A DNA stretch of 64,000 nucleotides from PLGF01 sp052139695 (GCA_052139695.1 JBKQWF010000170.1:1-64000), one strand, 5' to 3'; positions 1-9,452 are shown, numbered from the stretch's first letter. Numbers and translations are program-made. The notes: a model not told the origin generated them from the letters alone.

Positions 1-337
1 CGACGGAGCTTAATAGTGTCGTGTCCAACATCGGTTAGTACCTAGGGCATCCATGCCCAAATCCTCGGCAGTGCGTCCCTCGAAAGCGTTGCCTCGTTTC
101 CAAGCGCGGCAACGATAGCAAGAATGAGTCGAGACTAAAATCCTACGGAAGGTTTTTGAACAGGTTGGTTGTTTGAGGGTTTTCCCTTGAAACCCGTGGG
201 TGCTTTTCTTTGTTAAAGGGGCTCTTCCGCGCCGCCGATAACTCTCTTATGGACGCAGATCTCTGTCAAAATGACGCGCGGTTGCTTGGGTCTTGCGGCG
301 GCGGTGGCGCCGCCTTGCCCAATAGACTTGACGGTCT
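1..337. other. Intergenic region upstream of sensor kinase; no gene recognised
   Basis: No convincing reading frame, RNA gene or promoter pair was found in this stretch. It holds one copy of a 23-bp dispersed repeat (142-164). The short frames crossing 247-726 on the minus strand are antisense to the kinase gene and have no recognisable protein character. Confidence 0.5.
142..164 (-). repeat. 23-bp dispersed repeat, copy 1
   Basis: Read on the minus strand this is CCTGTTCAAAAACCTTCCG followed by TAGG. The same 23 bases with one mismatch occur on the plus strand at 52519-52541. Neither copy lies in a recognised gene. It may be a mobile-element scar or a family of intergenic repeats; two copies cannot decide. 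Confidence 0.6.
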
Positions 338-2767
338 ATGCATGCGGCTGGATACAAACAAGTTGAGTTCATAAAAATCTGGCAACCGATGGCGGCCAAC
401 GAAGGAAAAGCAAATGCGAAGAATCTGAGGCAAGTGCCCGTGCCTCGCAATGAAGTCGAACGGATGGCGGCGCTCCGTTCGTACGCAATCCTGGATACAG
501 CGTCGGAAATAGGCTTCGATGAGTTGGTGAGCCTGGCTTCGCAAATTTGCGAGACACCCATGGCGGCGATCAGCTTGATTGACGCCGAGAGGCAGTGGTT
601 CAAAGCGCGCGTTGGATTTGAAGCGACCCAAACCCCCCGCGACATCGCTTTTTGTGCCCATGGCATCGCTGCCAAGGACGATCTTTTTGTTGTGCCGGAT
701 GCGGCGGAGGATGCGCGTTTTGCCAATTCTCCTTTAGTTGTGGAACCTCCCCATATCCGATTCTACGCGGGCGCCCAGTTGGTGAATGCCGAAGGCTGCG
801 CGTTAGGAATGCTGTGCGTCATGGACCACCAGGCACGGCGTCCCAGCGAAACGCAATTGGAGTCGTTGCGGATGTTGGCGCGGCAGGTCGTGTCGCAAAT
901 GGAATTGCGCCGGGAGCTCAGGGCGCACAACGCCAGCCGCCAAGGCTTGGCGGCGAGCCAGCGCGAACTGCACGAGTGGACGGCGATCGTCAACCGAAGC
1001 CCCGCTGTGGCATTCCTAGCTCGGGCAGAGGATCTCGGGCCTCTTGAGTACATCTCTGACAACGTTTCGCAGTGGGGGTACGCGCCTTTAGACTTTCTCG
1101 CCCAGCGTCTCACCTACAAATCCATCGTGCATCCGGATGATTTTGCCTCAATTTGGCGCAATGCCTTCCAGCGCAGTGCCATGGGTGAGGACCGATTTCA
1201 TCAGGAGTACCGAATTCTCACTTCGAACGGGAACGTCCGCTGGGTGGCTGACCATATGTCGGTGCGGCGAGATGCCGCCGGAAACGCCTCTCATTTTGAG
1301 GGGATTCTTCTGGATATTACCGCCCAGGTGGAAGCGCAGACCGCCGCCCGCGAAATGTCGGAACGCCATGCGTTTATCGTCAACAACCTAAAGGAAGTCG
1401 TTTTCCAGGTCAGTCCCGATGGTTGCTGGACCTTTCTTAACCGGGCTTGGACGGAGATCATGGGATTTAGCATTGAGCAAAGTCTGGGCACTCGGTTCAT
1501 CGACTATGTTCATCCGGAAGATCGGGACCGGTGCCAATTACTTTTCACGGAATTGATGGAACGTAAGAAGGACCACTGCCGGAATGAGGTCCGGTATCGC
1601 ACCCTCAGCGGGGAATTTCGCTGGATCGAAGTTTTCGTGCGGCTGACGCTGGATGCGGAAGGCAGGATTCTGGGCGCGGCTGGCACGCTCTATGACCTGA
1701 CCAAGCGGAAGCTGGCCCAAGACAAATTGCGCGAATCGGAAGCGCTTTATCATTCGCTGGTGGCGCATCTGCCGCTCTTCATTTTGCGCAAGGACGCGAA
1801 GGGCCGTATCACCTTTGCCAACCGCCGCCTCTGTGAGGCGCTCCGTTTTCCGCTCGAAGCCGTGATTGGGAAGACCGACAGCGATTTTCTTCCGCCTGAT
1901 GTTGCCCAACACCTGAGGGAAGCGGACGAAAAGGTTTTGGCCAGCGGTAACGCCATTAACAGCATTGAAGAGCTGCCGGATGCGGACGGCTTGATCCGTC
2001 ATGCGCAGATCATCACAACCCCGATCTGCGGTTCCGAAGGGGAGATCGCCGGAGTCCAGGTGATTTCCTGGGATGTCAGCGAGCGGCATCGTTTTGAGTG
2101 CCAGCTTCGCGACTCTCTGGCGGAGAAGGAGATCCTGCTCAAAGAAATCCACCACCGCGTGAAAAACAACATGCAACTGATCTGCAGCTTGTTGAGTTTG
2201 CAGGCGGACGTCACCCAGGACGAGCGTTTGCGCATCTCCTTTGCGGAGTCGCAAAATCGCATCAGTTCCATGGCGCTCATCCACGAGAAGCTTTATCAAT
2301 CGACCGACATCGCCCGGGTGGACTTTGGCGAATACCTGCGCGATTTGGTGGAGGGGATCGCCGCCTCCAACGGAAGCTTTTCCCGGAGAGTCGAGACCGA
2401 GGTTCAAACCGACGACCTGCGAATTGGCGTCGATGCGGCGATTCCGTGCGGCTTGATCGTCAATGAATTGGTTTCCAACGCCTTCAAGCATGGCTTCCCC
2501 AGTGGCGGAAAAGGAAAAATATCGGTTGTCATGCGCCGTGAAACCGAGGGCCTGCGGCTGATCATTTCAGACACGGGGCGCGGGATTGACGAACGGGTTG
2601 ACTTCATGCAATCCAAGTCCCTCGGCATGAAGCTGGTGCTCACTTTGGTCCGGCAACTGCGGGGCGAAATCAAGTGGCGCAATCACGAGGGTACCACCTT
2701 CGAACTCTTGCTCAAAGAGGCGCGGCCAGCGGCGAAATCACCGCATAAAGCGAAACCAACTGTCTGA
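338..2767 (+). CDS. GAF-PAS-PAS-PAS sensor histidine kinase, HWE/HisKA_2 type
   Basis: Cytoplasmic sensor kinase of 809 aa with no membrane segment. Domains in order: GAF (about 52-195), three PAS domains (about 210-330, 340-455, 465-585), HisKA_2 dimerisation domain (about 595-670) with the EIHHRVKNN box carrying the phospho-accepting His near residue 605, and a HATPase domain (about 690-795) with an N box (NELVSNAFKHG) and DTGRG. Such kinases typically phosphorylate stand-alone receivers in stress or light/redox signalling; the ligand cannot be told from sequence. The start is uncertain: ATG 338 has no clear ribosome site, and ATG 389 (residue 18) would also preserve every domain. The next gene begins 19 nt downstream and is another kinase with an N-terminal receiver, so the pair is probably one phosphorelay. 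Confidence 0.9.
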   Translation: MHAAGYKQVEFIKIWQPMAANEGKANAKNLRQVPVPRNEVERMAALRSYAILDTASEIGFDELVSLASQICETPMAAISLIDAERQWFKARVGFEATQTPRDIAFCAHGIAAKDDLFVVPDAAEDARFANSPLVVEPPHIRFYAGAQLVNAEGCALGMLCVMDHQARRPSETQLESLRMLARQVVSQMELRRELRAHNASRQGLAASQRELHEWTAIVNRSPAVAFLARAEDLGPLEYISDNVSQWGYAPLDFLAQRLTYKSIVHPDDFASIWRNAFQRSAMGEDRFHQEYRILTSNGNVRWVADHMSVRRDAAGNASHFEGILLDITAQVEAQTAAREMSERHAFIVNNLKEVVFQVSPDGCWTFLNRAWTEIMGFSIEQSLGTRFIDYVHPEDRDRCQLLFTELMERKKDHCRNEVRYRTLSGEFRWIEVFVRLTLDAEGRILGAAGTLYDLTKRKLAQDKLRESEALYHSLVAHLPLFILRKDAKGRITFANRRLCEALRFPLEAVIGKTDSDFLPPDVAQHLREADEKVLASGNAINSIEELPDADGLIRHAQIITTPICGSEGEIAGVQVISWDVSERHRFECQLRDSLAEKEILLKEIHHRVKNNMQLICSLLSLQADVTQDERLRISFAESQNRISSMALIHEKLYQSTDIARVDFGEYLRDLVEGIAASNGSFSRRVETEVQTDDLRIGVDAAIPCGLIVNELVSNAFKHGFPSGGKGKISVVMRRETEGLRLIISDTGRGIDERVDFMQSKSLGMKLVLTLVRQLRGEIKWRNHEGTTFELLLKEARPAAKSPHKAKPTV

Positions 2768-2786
2768 CATCATTGAGACTCATCTT

Positions 2787-4760
2787 ATGACCCCTCATAA
2801 AATTCTGGTTACCGAAGACGAAATCGTGATCGCGCTGGACTTGCAGCGCCGTCTTTCCAACCTCGGCTATTTGGTTCCGGTGGTCGCCGCCTCCGGCGAG
2901 GAAGCCATCGAGCAGGCGGCCTCTCTCCACCCCGATCTCCTGCTGATGGATATCATGCTGGAAGGAGAGTTTGACGGCATCGAGACGGCCAAACGCATTT
3001 GCGCGCAAATGGATATTCCGGTGATTTATCTCACCGCCAATGCGGACCCTCAAACTCTAAAGAGGGTGCAAGAAAGCGGTGCAGCCAGCTATCTTCTGAA
3101 GCCCTATCGCGAACGGGAATTGCAAATCTCCATTGAGATGGCCTTGCGCAATCATGAGCTCAAACAACAATTGCGCGAGGCGAATAGCGTGCTGGAACGC
3201 CGGGTCCGCGAACGCACGGCGGATCTCGAGGCCGCCAATCAATGTTTGCGTGAACGCGCCGCCCTGTTGGATGAAACCCATGACGCCATCATGGTCCGTG
3301 ACCTGGATCATCGGGTTCGTTACTGGAATTGCGCCGCCCAGCACCTCTATGGCTGGACCGCCGAAGAAGCCATCGGCAAGCTGATTCATGATTTGATTCT
3401 GCAAGGGCACTGGGAGCACGTTCCGCAGGCCTCCGCCGGGACCTTGCGCGATGGCGAATGGTCCGGGGAAGTCACGGTCTTCACCAAGGCGGGCAAGCGT
3501 TTGACCATCCAAAGCCGCTGGACGCTCCTTTCCAATCGGGACGGCCAACCTCACGCCTTTCTCATCGCCCACACGGATTTGACCGAGCAAAAACTGCTCG
3601 AGGCGAAATACCTGCGCGCGCAACGGCTCGAAAGCATCGGCGCGCTCGCCAGCGGGATTGCCCACGACCTTAATAACGTCTTTACCCCTATCCTGATGGC
3701 TTCGCAACTGATCAAGGATGACCCTACGGCGGCCGGTCACGCGTCATTGTTGGATTTACTCCACGCCAGCGCGCGGCGCGGCTCGGACATGGTAAAGCAG
3801 GTGCTCAGTTTCGCCCGTGGTCTGGACGGCGGGGTCGGGCCCATCCAAATTCAACATCTGCTCCAGGATTTGCACAAGATGATGCGCGAGACTTTTCCGC
3901 GTCAGATCAAGACCGAGATGCGGTTGCCGGCGGATTTGTGGGCGGTCTTAGGCGATGCCACGCAGCTTTACCAGGTCTTCATGAACCTGTGCATCAACGC
4001 GCGCGATGCCATGCCGGAGGGCGGAGTCTTGAAGATTACCGCGGCCAACATCGATCTGTCCCAGGGTGACTCGCGCTCCTCCGCGCACAAGCCGGGGCCG
4101 TACGTTTGCATCACCGTCGCGGACAGCGGAATGGGAGTGCCCTTGGAAATTCAGCAACGCATTTTCGAGCCGTTTTTTACAACCAAGGAAAACGGCAAGG
4201 GCACCGGCCTGGGACTTTCCACGGTGCGGACGATCGTGGCCACTCATGCCGGCTTCCTGGAAATGGAGAGCGAGGTGGGAGCGGGCACGCGCTTCGATGT
4301 TTTTCTGCCGGCGCATTGTTCCGTCCCCAGCGCGGGCGACGCGGCGGCGCAGGAGCCGCCCGATGGCGATGGCGAATTGGTCCTTTTCGCGGAGGACGAG
4401 TCCACCACTCAGGAAGTGGTCAAAGCAACGCTCGAGGCCCACGGATACGAGGTGTTGCTGGCGGGTGACGGGGCGGAAGCTGTCGCCCTTTACGCGGCCA
4501 ACGCCGGCAAAATCGCCGTCGTCATTACGGACATGATGATGCCTTTGATGGACGGCGCCGCCACCATCCACGCGCTCCGGAGGCTCAATCCGGATGTCAA
4601 GATTCTGGCCGCGACCGGCACGCCCGAGAAAGTCAAACTGGCCAACCTGGAATCGGAGGAATCTTTTCCTTTCTTAAGAAAGCCCTATTCCCAGCGCACT
4701 CTTCTCTCGGCCATTCACGCTTCAATTCATAATAACGGCCAGGCAAAGGAAAGCCTATAG
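2787..4760 (+). CDS. Hybrid histidine kinase, REC-PAS-HisKA-HATPase-REC
   Basis: 657-aa soluble hybrid kinase. The N-terminal receiver (1-120) has the acidic pair in VTEDE and the phospho-acceptor D55 in LLMDIML. A coiled coil (about 125-165), a PAS domain (165-270), a HisKA domain with H293 in GIAHDLNN, a HATPase domain (385-510, with GTGLGLS) and a second receiver (525-645, D582 in ITDMMMP) follow. The N-terminal receiver makes it a likely target of the kinase encoded 19 nt upstream, giving a His-Asp-His-Asp relay; this is inference from order. No DNA-binding output domain is present, so the final output must lie elsewhere. Its 3' end overlaps the convergent aminotransferase gene by 6 nt. 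Confidence 0.92.
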   Translation: MTPHKILVTEDEIVIALDLQRRLSNLGYLVPVVAASGEEAIEQAASLHPDLLLMDIMLEGEFDGIETAKRICAQMDIPVIYLTANADPQTLKRVQESGAASYLLKPYRERELQISIEMALRNHELKQQLREANSVLERRVRERTADLEAANQCLRERAALLDETHDAIMVRDLDHRVRYWNCAAQHLYGWTAEEAIGKLIHDLILQGHWEHVPQASAGTLRDGEWSGEVTVFTKAGKRLTIQSRWTLLSNRDGQPHAFLIAHTDLTEQKLLEAKYLRAQRLESIGALASGIAHDLNNVFTPILMASQLIKDDPTAAGHASLLDLLHASARRGSDMVKQVLSFARGLDGGVGPIQIQHLLQDLHKMMRETFPRQIKTEMRLPADLWAVLGDATQLYQVFMNLCINARDAMPEGGVLKITAANIDLSQGDSRSSAHKPGPYVCITVADSGMGVPLEIQQRIFEPFFTTKENGKGTGLGLSTVRTIVATHAGFLEMESEVGAGTRFDVFLPAHCSVPSAGDAAAQEPPDGDGELVLFAEDESTTQEVVKATLEAHGYEVLLAGDGAEAVALYAANAGKIAVVITDMMMPLMDGAATIHALRRLNPDVKILAATGTPEKVKLANLESEESFPFLRKPYSQRTLLSAIHASIHNNGQAKESL

Positions 4761-5906
4761 CTTCTCGATCAGGCGGTGCAACTCGCTGTCGGTGTTGTAA
4801 AAGTGTGGAGAGACGCGAAGATAATTCTGGCCCGCGCGATCGGCGCGCAAGGAAACCTGGATTTGGGATGCCATTAGCTCTTGGTGCAGCTTGGGAATGT
4901 CCGCCCCTGGTTTGTAAAAGCTGAGGATGCCGCTGGCGTTGGCAGCAGGAGCCTCGGCGTGCAATACCGTGAAGCCTTTCTCCCGGGCGGCGTTCGCCAG
5001 CCACGAGCGCTTGCGGAGCAATTCCCGCGCGATGTTCTCCACTCCCAGTTCCAGGAGCAGCTCCATCGCGGCGGCCAGGCCGACCAGCCCGATCAAGTTC
5101 GCGCTGCCGGCTTCGTAACGGCGCGCATCAGTACGATAAACCAATTGTTCCTGCGCGACAAAATCCGGACAGCGGACGTTATGCCAGCCCTGCGCCATCG
5201 GGCGCAGTTTATCCTGCGCTGATTGCCGGACGAAAAAAAGCCCCGCGCCGCACGGGCCCAGCAGCCATTTGTGGGCGTCCGCCGCCAGAAAATCAATCTC
5301 TTCGACACTGGTCGGAAAAGCTCCCAGAGTCTGAATGCCATCCACGCAGAATAGAATGCCCCGCCGGCGCAATTCCCGGCCGATGGCATCCAAATCGAGC
5401 CGCCAGCCCGCGACAAAATGGCTGGAGGCCAGCGCGACCAGACGAGTCTGCTCATCGACTTGGCCAACCACGTCGATCAGCCGGATGCGGCCGTAATCTT
5501 TTGTATTGAGCAGCCGGACTTCCACTCCTTTTTCTGCCAGGGCCATCCACGGATAAACATTGGAGGGGTAGTCTTCAAAATAGATCAAAATATTGTCGCC
5601 TTTGCGCCACGGCAAACCGCGCGCCACAAAACTCAACGCCAGGGATGTCGGGCCGACAAAAGCGATTTCCTCCGGCTTGGCGCTGAGGAGGCGGGCCGCC
5701 AATTCGCGGGCCTGGCGGATGCGGGCGAGGGGAAAGGATTCCTCCTGGTCGCCCAGCATCCCGCCGGCGGCATGATCGCACATCGCTTCCGCCACGCGGC
5801 GCGGAAGGGCGCAGACGGCGGCATGAGCTAAGAAAACCTTTTCCGCAACGACAGGGAATTCGTGGCGGCGCAGTTCTTCATTGGCGAGTATTTCAGCAAT
5901 CGTCAT
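4755..5906 (-). CDS. Class V aminotransferase, cysteine desulfurase-like
   Basis: 383-aa PLP enzyme of fold type I. The Schiff-base lysine is K213 in the DAHKWLLGP motif, which is typical of the class V group (isopenicillin N epimerase/CsdA/SufS-like). An SSHF motif around residues 161-164 and a VDGIQ motif near 188-192 contribute to the cofactor site. No obvious catalytic Cys loop typical of cysteine desulfurases was identified, so an epimerase or other lyase role is equally possible. It shares the 4-nt ATGA overlap with the upstream GspF-like gene (5903-5906), so the two are co-transcribed although not obviously linked in function. Confidence 0.85.
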   Translation of the reverse strand: MTIAEILANEELRRHEFPVVAEKVFLAHAAVCALPRRVAEAMCDHAAGGMLGDQEESFPLARIRQARELAARLLSAKPEEIAFVGPTSLALSFVARGLPWRKGDNILIYFEDYPSNVYPWMALAEKGVEVRLLNTKDYGRIRLIDVVGQVDEQTRLVALASSHFVAGWRLDLDAIGRELRRRGILFCVDGIQTLGAFPTSVEEIDFLAADAHKWLLGPCGAGLFFVRQSAQDKLRPMAQGWHNVRCPDFVAQEQLVYRTDARRYEAGSANLIGLVGLAAAMELLLELGVENIARELLRKRSWLANAAREKGFTVLHAEAPAANASGILSFYKPGADIPKLHQELMASQIQVSLRADRAGQNYLRVSPHFYNTDSELHRLIEKL

Positions 5907-6907
5907 TTCATGTCGATGACGTCATTGATCTGTTGAAAGTAACCGGCATAGAAGGAGAGAATTCGAAAGCCGACGTAAATGGCGATGCCAAAATAGATCA
6001 GGCGCGGCGCCCATTGAGCCACGAGGCGCATTTTGCGGCTGCCCTCCTGCTGGTAAAAATCGCGCAACCGCTTGAGCGAATCATCGAGCGTGCCGCTGAC
6101 TTCTCCCGTGTGGTACATGTTGCGGAAAACGTCCGGAAAAGCAGGAGCGCTTGACACCAGTTCGGAAGGCGTGGAACCGCTTTCCAGGGGAACCTTCCAA
6201 CTTTGCACGGTGCGGCGGAGCATCGGTGAACCGCTGGCGGTGGCGGCCAATTCCCACGCCCCCAGGATGGAAACTCCCGCGTTGAGCAACGCCTCCAGTG
6301 CCGCGGATAAACGGGCCAGCGCCAGATAGCGCCGCGCCGTTCCCAACATCGGAATGGGCCGCAAAAGGGACTCAATCCCCGCGCGCCATATTTCGCCGCG
6401 CCGGCCTTGACAGGCCAAAAGGAGAAAAAAAACCCCGGCGTAGAGCGGGCCCAGCACCATGAGGATCGACATCACAAATTGGAAAACACTCCCCGTCTGC
6501 ACAAATTTCATGAAGGGAAAAAGAACCACCGCAAAATGGAAGATGAAGAGCGGGTAGAGCAGGTCCATAATGATCTGACGCGCCATCTGCGCCCTTTCGG
6601 AATAATACAGCGACAGGAGCTTAAAGCAGGCGTCCAGGCGCCCGCTCTTTTCGCCGGCTTCGACCAGCGCCAAATCAAACGCGGGCATCCACCGGCCTAA
6701 ACGGCCCACCGCTTCGGTGACAGTGCAACCTTCGTTGAGGTGGTCCAGCCAGCGGGAAATGGCCGGTCGCAAGAAGCGGGAAGGGGGATGCCGCAGGAGC
6801 TGATCCAAGCCCTGGTGAAAAGTCATGCCAGCCGCGAGGAGGGAGCCGAGTTGGTGATACAACTCGGCCCGACGTTCCAATTGGGTCGGTGTGATGATCA
6901 GTGGCAT
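5903..6907 (-). CDS. Type II secretion/type IV pilus inner-membrane protein, GspF/PilC family
   Basis: 334-aa polytopic inner-membrane protein with two T2SSF-type helical domains (about 10-130 and 190-300), each followed by hydrophobic segments (about 110-170 and 305-330). GspF/PilC is the platform that couples the assembly ATPase to pseudopilin polymerisation. It is shorter than a usual PilC (about 400 aa), lacking an N-terminal extension. The prepilin-like genes at 7920 and inside 14479-16812 are potential clients, but no assembly ATPase or secretin is in the window. Thioredoxin lies 27 nt upstream in the same orientation. Confidence 0.85.
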   Translation of the reverse strand: MPLIITPTQLERRAELYHQLGSLLAAGMTFHQGLDQLLRHPPSRFLRPAISRWLDHLNEGCTVTEAVGRLGRWMPAFDLALVEAGEKSGRLDACFKLLSLYYSERAQMARQIIMDLLYPLFIFHFAVVLFPFMKFVQTGSVFQFVMSILMVLGPLYAGVFFLLLACQGRRGEIWRAGIESLLRPIPMLGTARRYLALARLSAALEALLNAGVSILGAWELAATASGSPMLRRTVQSWKVPLESGSTPSELVSSAPAFPDVFRNMYHTGEVSGTLDDSLKRLRDFYQQEGSRKMRLVAQWAPRLIYFGIAIYVGFRILSFYAGYFQQINDVIDMK

Positions 6908-6934
6908 GGCTCGGCCCGCCCGGCTGATCGCCTG

Positions 6935-7270
6935 CTAAGGTCCGAGCAAACGGTCGATATTCGCCTTTAAATCGCGCTTGGAGGCCATGCCCACAATCTG
7001 CGCTGCCACTTCGCCGGACTTAAAGAAAAGCAACGTCGGAATGGCGCGAATGCCATATTCCGTGGCCAAGCCCTGTTCTTCATCGATATTGACCTTGCCG
7101 ATGCGCAGGCGGACGTCATATTCGCTGCCGAGCTCATCCAAAAGCGGCGCCATCATTTTGCAAGGCCCGCACCATTCCGCCCAGAAATCCACCAGGACAG
7201 GCCCTGGCACGCCGAGAACCTGTTCAGCAAAATTCGCTTGAGTTAGTTTCAAAATGTTCGAAGTAGTCAT
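6935..7270 (-). CDS. trxA: Thioredoxin
   Basis: 111-aa standard thioredoxin with the WCGPCK active site (about residues 31-36), preceded by LVDFWAEW, and the cis-Pro in AIPTLLFF. It reduces disulfides in cytoplasmic proteins, normally recycled by thioredoxin reductase. No export signal is present. It sits between a Pro-rich membrane protein (15 nt upstream) and the GspF-like gene in a minus-strand run. The only TrxR-like protein in the window (40556-42217) lacks the redox cysteines and is not an obvious partner. Confidence 0.97.
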   Translation of the reverse strand: MTTSNILKLTQANFAEQVLGVPGPVLVDFWAEWCGPCKMMAPLLDELGSEYDVRLRIGKVNIDEEQGLATEYGIRAIPTLLFFKSGEVAAQIVGMASKRDLKANIDRLLGP

Positions 7271-7285
7271 AGATCAATCACCGAA

Positions 7286-7741
7286 TCAGCTCGGGACGGT
7301 GTCCTTGAGAATGAAGACCAGGTAAACCACCACACCGACCGAGGCTAGTCCGACTACGGCTGCCGCAATGGCCAGACCCTTGTCCAAGCCCGATAAACCG
7401 TAAACCGCGGCGGGACGCGGCGGCGGCGCGGCAGGCGCGGACGTTACGGGTTGCTTGGGCACGGAACTCGCCATGCGGGCCGGAGCCCCAGCCGGTGGCG
7501 GGGTCGGCGGCGGAGGCGCTTTGGACGGAGCGGGAGCAGCGGCGGCCATGGGAGCGGCGGCGCTGACAGCCGCCGCGGGCGGCGCGCTACCCGGGGCCAG
7601 CGTTGGCAGCTTGATCGTCGGCGCGGAAGTGGGCTTGGGCGGCAAATTGATGCGAACGGTTTCTTTTTTGGGCTGGACCTTGGCGGCCTCAGCCGGTCTG
7701 GGCGGCAAAGCGCCACCGGGTGTTGAAATATTGTCTGCCAT
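7286..7741 (-). CDS. Pro/Ala-rich protein with one C-terminal membrane anchor
   Basis: 151 aa from ATG 7741, chosen because GGAG lies about 7 nt upstream; a longer frame reaches 7816 but adds an uncharacteristic sequence. Residues about 1-115 are low-complexity Pro/Ala/Thr with some Lys, and residues about 118-147 form a single hydrophobic helix (GLAIAAAVVGLASVGVVVYL) near the C-terminus. Topology is probably N-in, tail-anchored. No family was recognised. Its place ahead of trxA and the GspF-like gene suggests a link to envelope or pilus assembly, but this is context only. Confidence 0.65.
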   Translation of the reverse strand: MADNISTPGGALPPRPAEAAKVQPKKETVRINLPPKPTSAPTIKLPTLAPGSAPPAAAVSAAAPMAAAAPAPSKAPPPPTPPPAGAPARMASSVPKQPVTSAPAAPPPRPAAVYGLSGLDKGLAIAAAVVGLASVGVVVYLVFILKDTVPS

Positions 7742-7919
7742 AAACGTTCTCCGGGCCACAACGTAGGATTCTCCCGCATTTGTGTCAAATCCCAATTGCA
7801 ATAAATCCAAAACCAAAGGAAGGGTTCAGGGTTCCAGGGTTCCAGCGAGGAATCTTTCGATTGAATTTTGATTCATTTTGTGCGTGACAATTCGCGGGAG
7901 ATGGGGTATGCATTAGGCG

Positions 7920-8879
7920 ATGAAAGCCAATGAACTTACCATTAGGCGTGGTGCCTCACATTTAACGCCCATAAGCCGTCCTTCTTTCGGGTTCACTTTG
8001 ATTGAACTGCTCGTCGTGATTGCCATTATCGCCATTCTGGCGTCGATGCTCCTTCCGGCCTTGGCCAAGGCCAAGCAGCAAACCCAAGGCGTCTCGTGCA
8101 TGAATAACGGGAACCAGTTGGGCAAGGCTTGGACCATGTACGCTGGCGACAACAACGATTCGTGCGTCAATAACTATGGTATTTCCGAAACCGATTATGT
8201 GGAGACTGATAATAATCCAAATCTCGCCAGCACGTGGTGCCTCGATGTGATGGATTGGACGGTAGCCCCGCAGAACACCAATACCGCCCTTCTCCAGAAG
8301 GGAACCTTGGGGCCGTACATGCTGAACTCCGTAGGCTCGTACAAGTGTCCGGCCGATGTTTTTCTCAGCCAAGCCCAAGTCGCCGCGCATTTTCAGCAGC
8401 GGGTGCGCAGCTATTCCATGAACTGTTTCCTCGGCTATTTTTCCCCCTGTGGCAATTGTGTGAACGGGGCGCCTGGTTCTGGAACCGATGTCACCTACCA
8501 AGGCAAGGATTGGGCTAATACCGACTGGCCGCAATACTTAAAACTGAGCAGCATCACCCAACCCTCCACCATATTCACCTTTCTTGACGAGCATCCCAAT
8601 ACCATCAACGACGGCTACTACGATACTGGCCAGTACGCTCCCAATGTGGACTCCGCATGGGGCGACATGCCGGCCTCCTACCATAATGGAGCTTGCGGTT
8701 TTTCCTTTGCGGACGCTCATTCGGAGATTCATAAGTGGCTGGTGAAGAGCACGGACTCTCCGGTTGTTCCCGGCGGCGGCAATTGGGCGATTCCAGCTGT
8801 TGGGAATGACTACAGGGATCGTCATTGGATCTGTCTCCATTCTTGCCTCGGCAAAGGTCTCAACGGCTATAATAATTAA
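7920..8879 (+). CDS. Prepilin-type secreted protein, verrucomicrobial H-X9-DG family variant
   Basis: 319 aa. A class III signal ends at G24/F25 and is followed by a hydrophobic stalk with the conserved Glu at mature position 5 (FTLIELLVV), the substrate pattern for prepilin peptidase PilD. The exported domain carries the CMNNGNQLGKAW motif common to large planctomycete/verrucomicrobial pseudopilin families. Near the C-terminus the H-X9-DG motif is present as H-X9-DA (HNGACGFSFADA). The function of this family is unknown; a structural or surface-exposed role is assumed. Repeat hairpins at 8954-9066 follow the stop codon and may end transcription. Confidence 0.85.
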   Translation: MKANELTIRRGASHLTPISRPSFGFTLIELLVVIAIIAILASMLLPALAKAKQQTQGVSCMNNGNQLGKAWTMYAGDNNDSCVNNYGISETDYVETDNNPNLASTWCLDVMDWTVAPQNTNTALLQKGTLGPYMLNSVGSYKCPADVFLSQAQVAAHFQQRVRSYSMNCFLGYFSPCGNCVNGAPGSGTDVTYQGKDWANTDWPQYLKLSSITQPSTIFTFLDEHPNTINDGYYDTGQYAPNVDSAWGDMPASYHNGACGFSFADAHSEIHKWLVKSTDSPVVPGGGNWAIPAVGNDYRDRHWICLHSCLGKGLNGYNN

Positions 8880-8953
8880 GCCCAACCGCTATCGTCAGCG
8901 GCGGATAATGATGCAAGCTTAGCCGCATCCACGCGGATGGATTGGGGGTAGCG

Positions 8954-9066
8954 GGCGTCTCGCCGAAGGCTGCGGCACCTGCAATTGTCCACCAATACAG
9001 GGGTGTTCAGACCAAAATCAGCCAGCGAGACGCTGGCTGAAAGCGACCGAGACGGTCGCGCTCCCC
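8954..9066. repeat. Cluster of three short hairpins with TCT/AGA triloops
   Basis: Three perfect stems are seen. At 8954-8964, GGCG/CGCC with loop TCT. At 9018-9040, TCAGCCAGCG/CGCTGGCTGA with loop AGA. At 9043-9059, GCGACCG/CGGTCGC with loop AGA, followed by GCTCCCC (9060-9066). The last unit is matched by 63680-63703, which has the same stem-AGA-stem-GCTCCCC layout. They lie between the prepilin and DUF167 genes and could act in transcript ending, but no T-run follows. Confidence 0.7.
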
Positions 9067-9095
9067 GATGTCAACTGAATCAATCTCGGCTTTAA

Positions 9096-9422
9096 ATGAA
9101 GGACTTAAAATCCGTTGCCTCTTCCAATGCCTCTTTTTTAAAACCTGTGGAAGGGGGGCTTGCCTTGGCGGTGAAGGTCCAGCCGCGCGCTTCGGCCAAC
9201 GAAATCTGCGGCCCCCTGGGTGGTGAACTAAAAATCAAAGTGACCGCTCCGCCGGTGGATTCGGCGGCCAACGAGGCGCTGATTGAATTCCTCGCGGAGA
9301 AATTGGGCTGCGCGAAAGGCGCGGTCACCATTGTGCGTGGACACGCTTCGCGCCACAAAATGATCCGCTTAACCGGTTTGAAGGAAGCGGATGCGCGGCA
9401 GCGATTGGGTTTTCTCTTTTAA
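9096..9422 (+). CDS. YggU/DUF167 family protein
   Basis: 108-aa small protein of the DUF167 family. The diagnostic features are VKVQPRASANE near the N-terminus, LKIKVTAPPVDSAANEALIEFLAEKLG in the middle (here given in two parts: LKIKVTAPPVDSAANEAL then IEFLAEKLG) and SRHKMIRL toward the end. Function is unknown; homologues are often found near yggT and membrane proteins. It is followed 30 nt later by ftsK, so they are probably co-transcribed. Confidence 0.93.
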   Translation: MKDLKSVASSNASFLKPVEGGLALAVKVQPRASANEICGPLGGELKIKVTAPPVDSAANEALIEFLAEKLGCAKGAVTIVRGHASRHKMIRLTGLKEADARQRLGFLF

Positions 9423-9452
9423 CCGCGAAGGCGGCGCGGTAACTTACAACTT

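Noticed and set aside
1538..2491. 317-codon minus-strand frame in the first kinase gene
   Set aside because: Antisense to conserved PAS/HisKA coding; no start context or domain.
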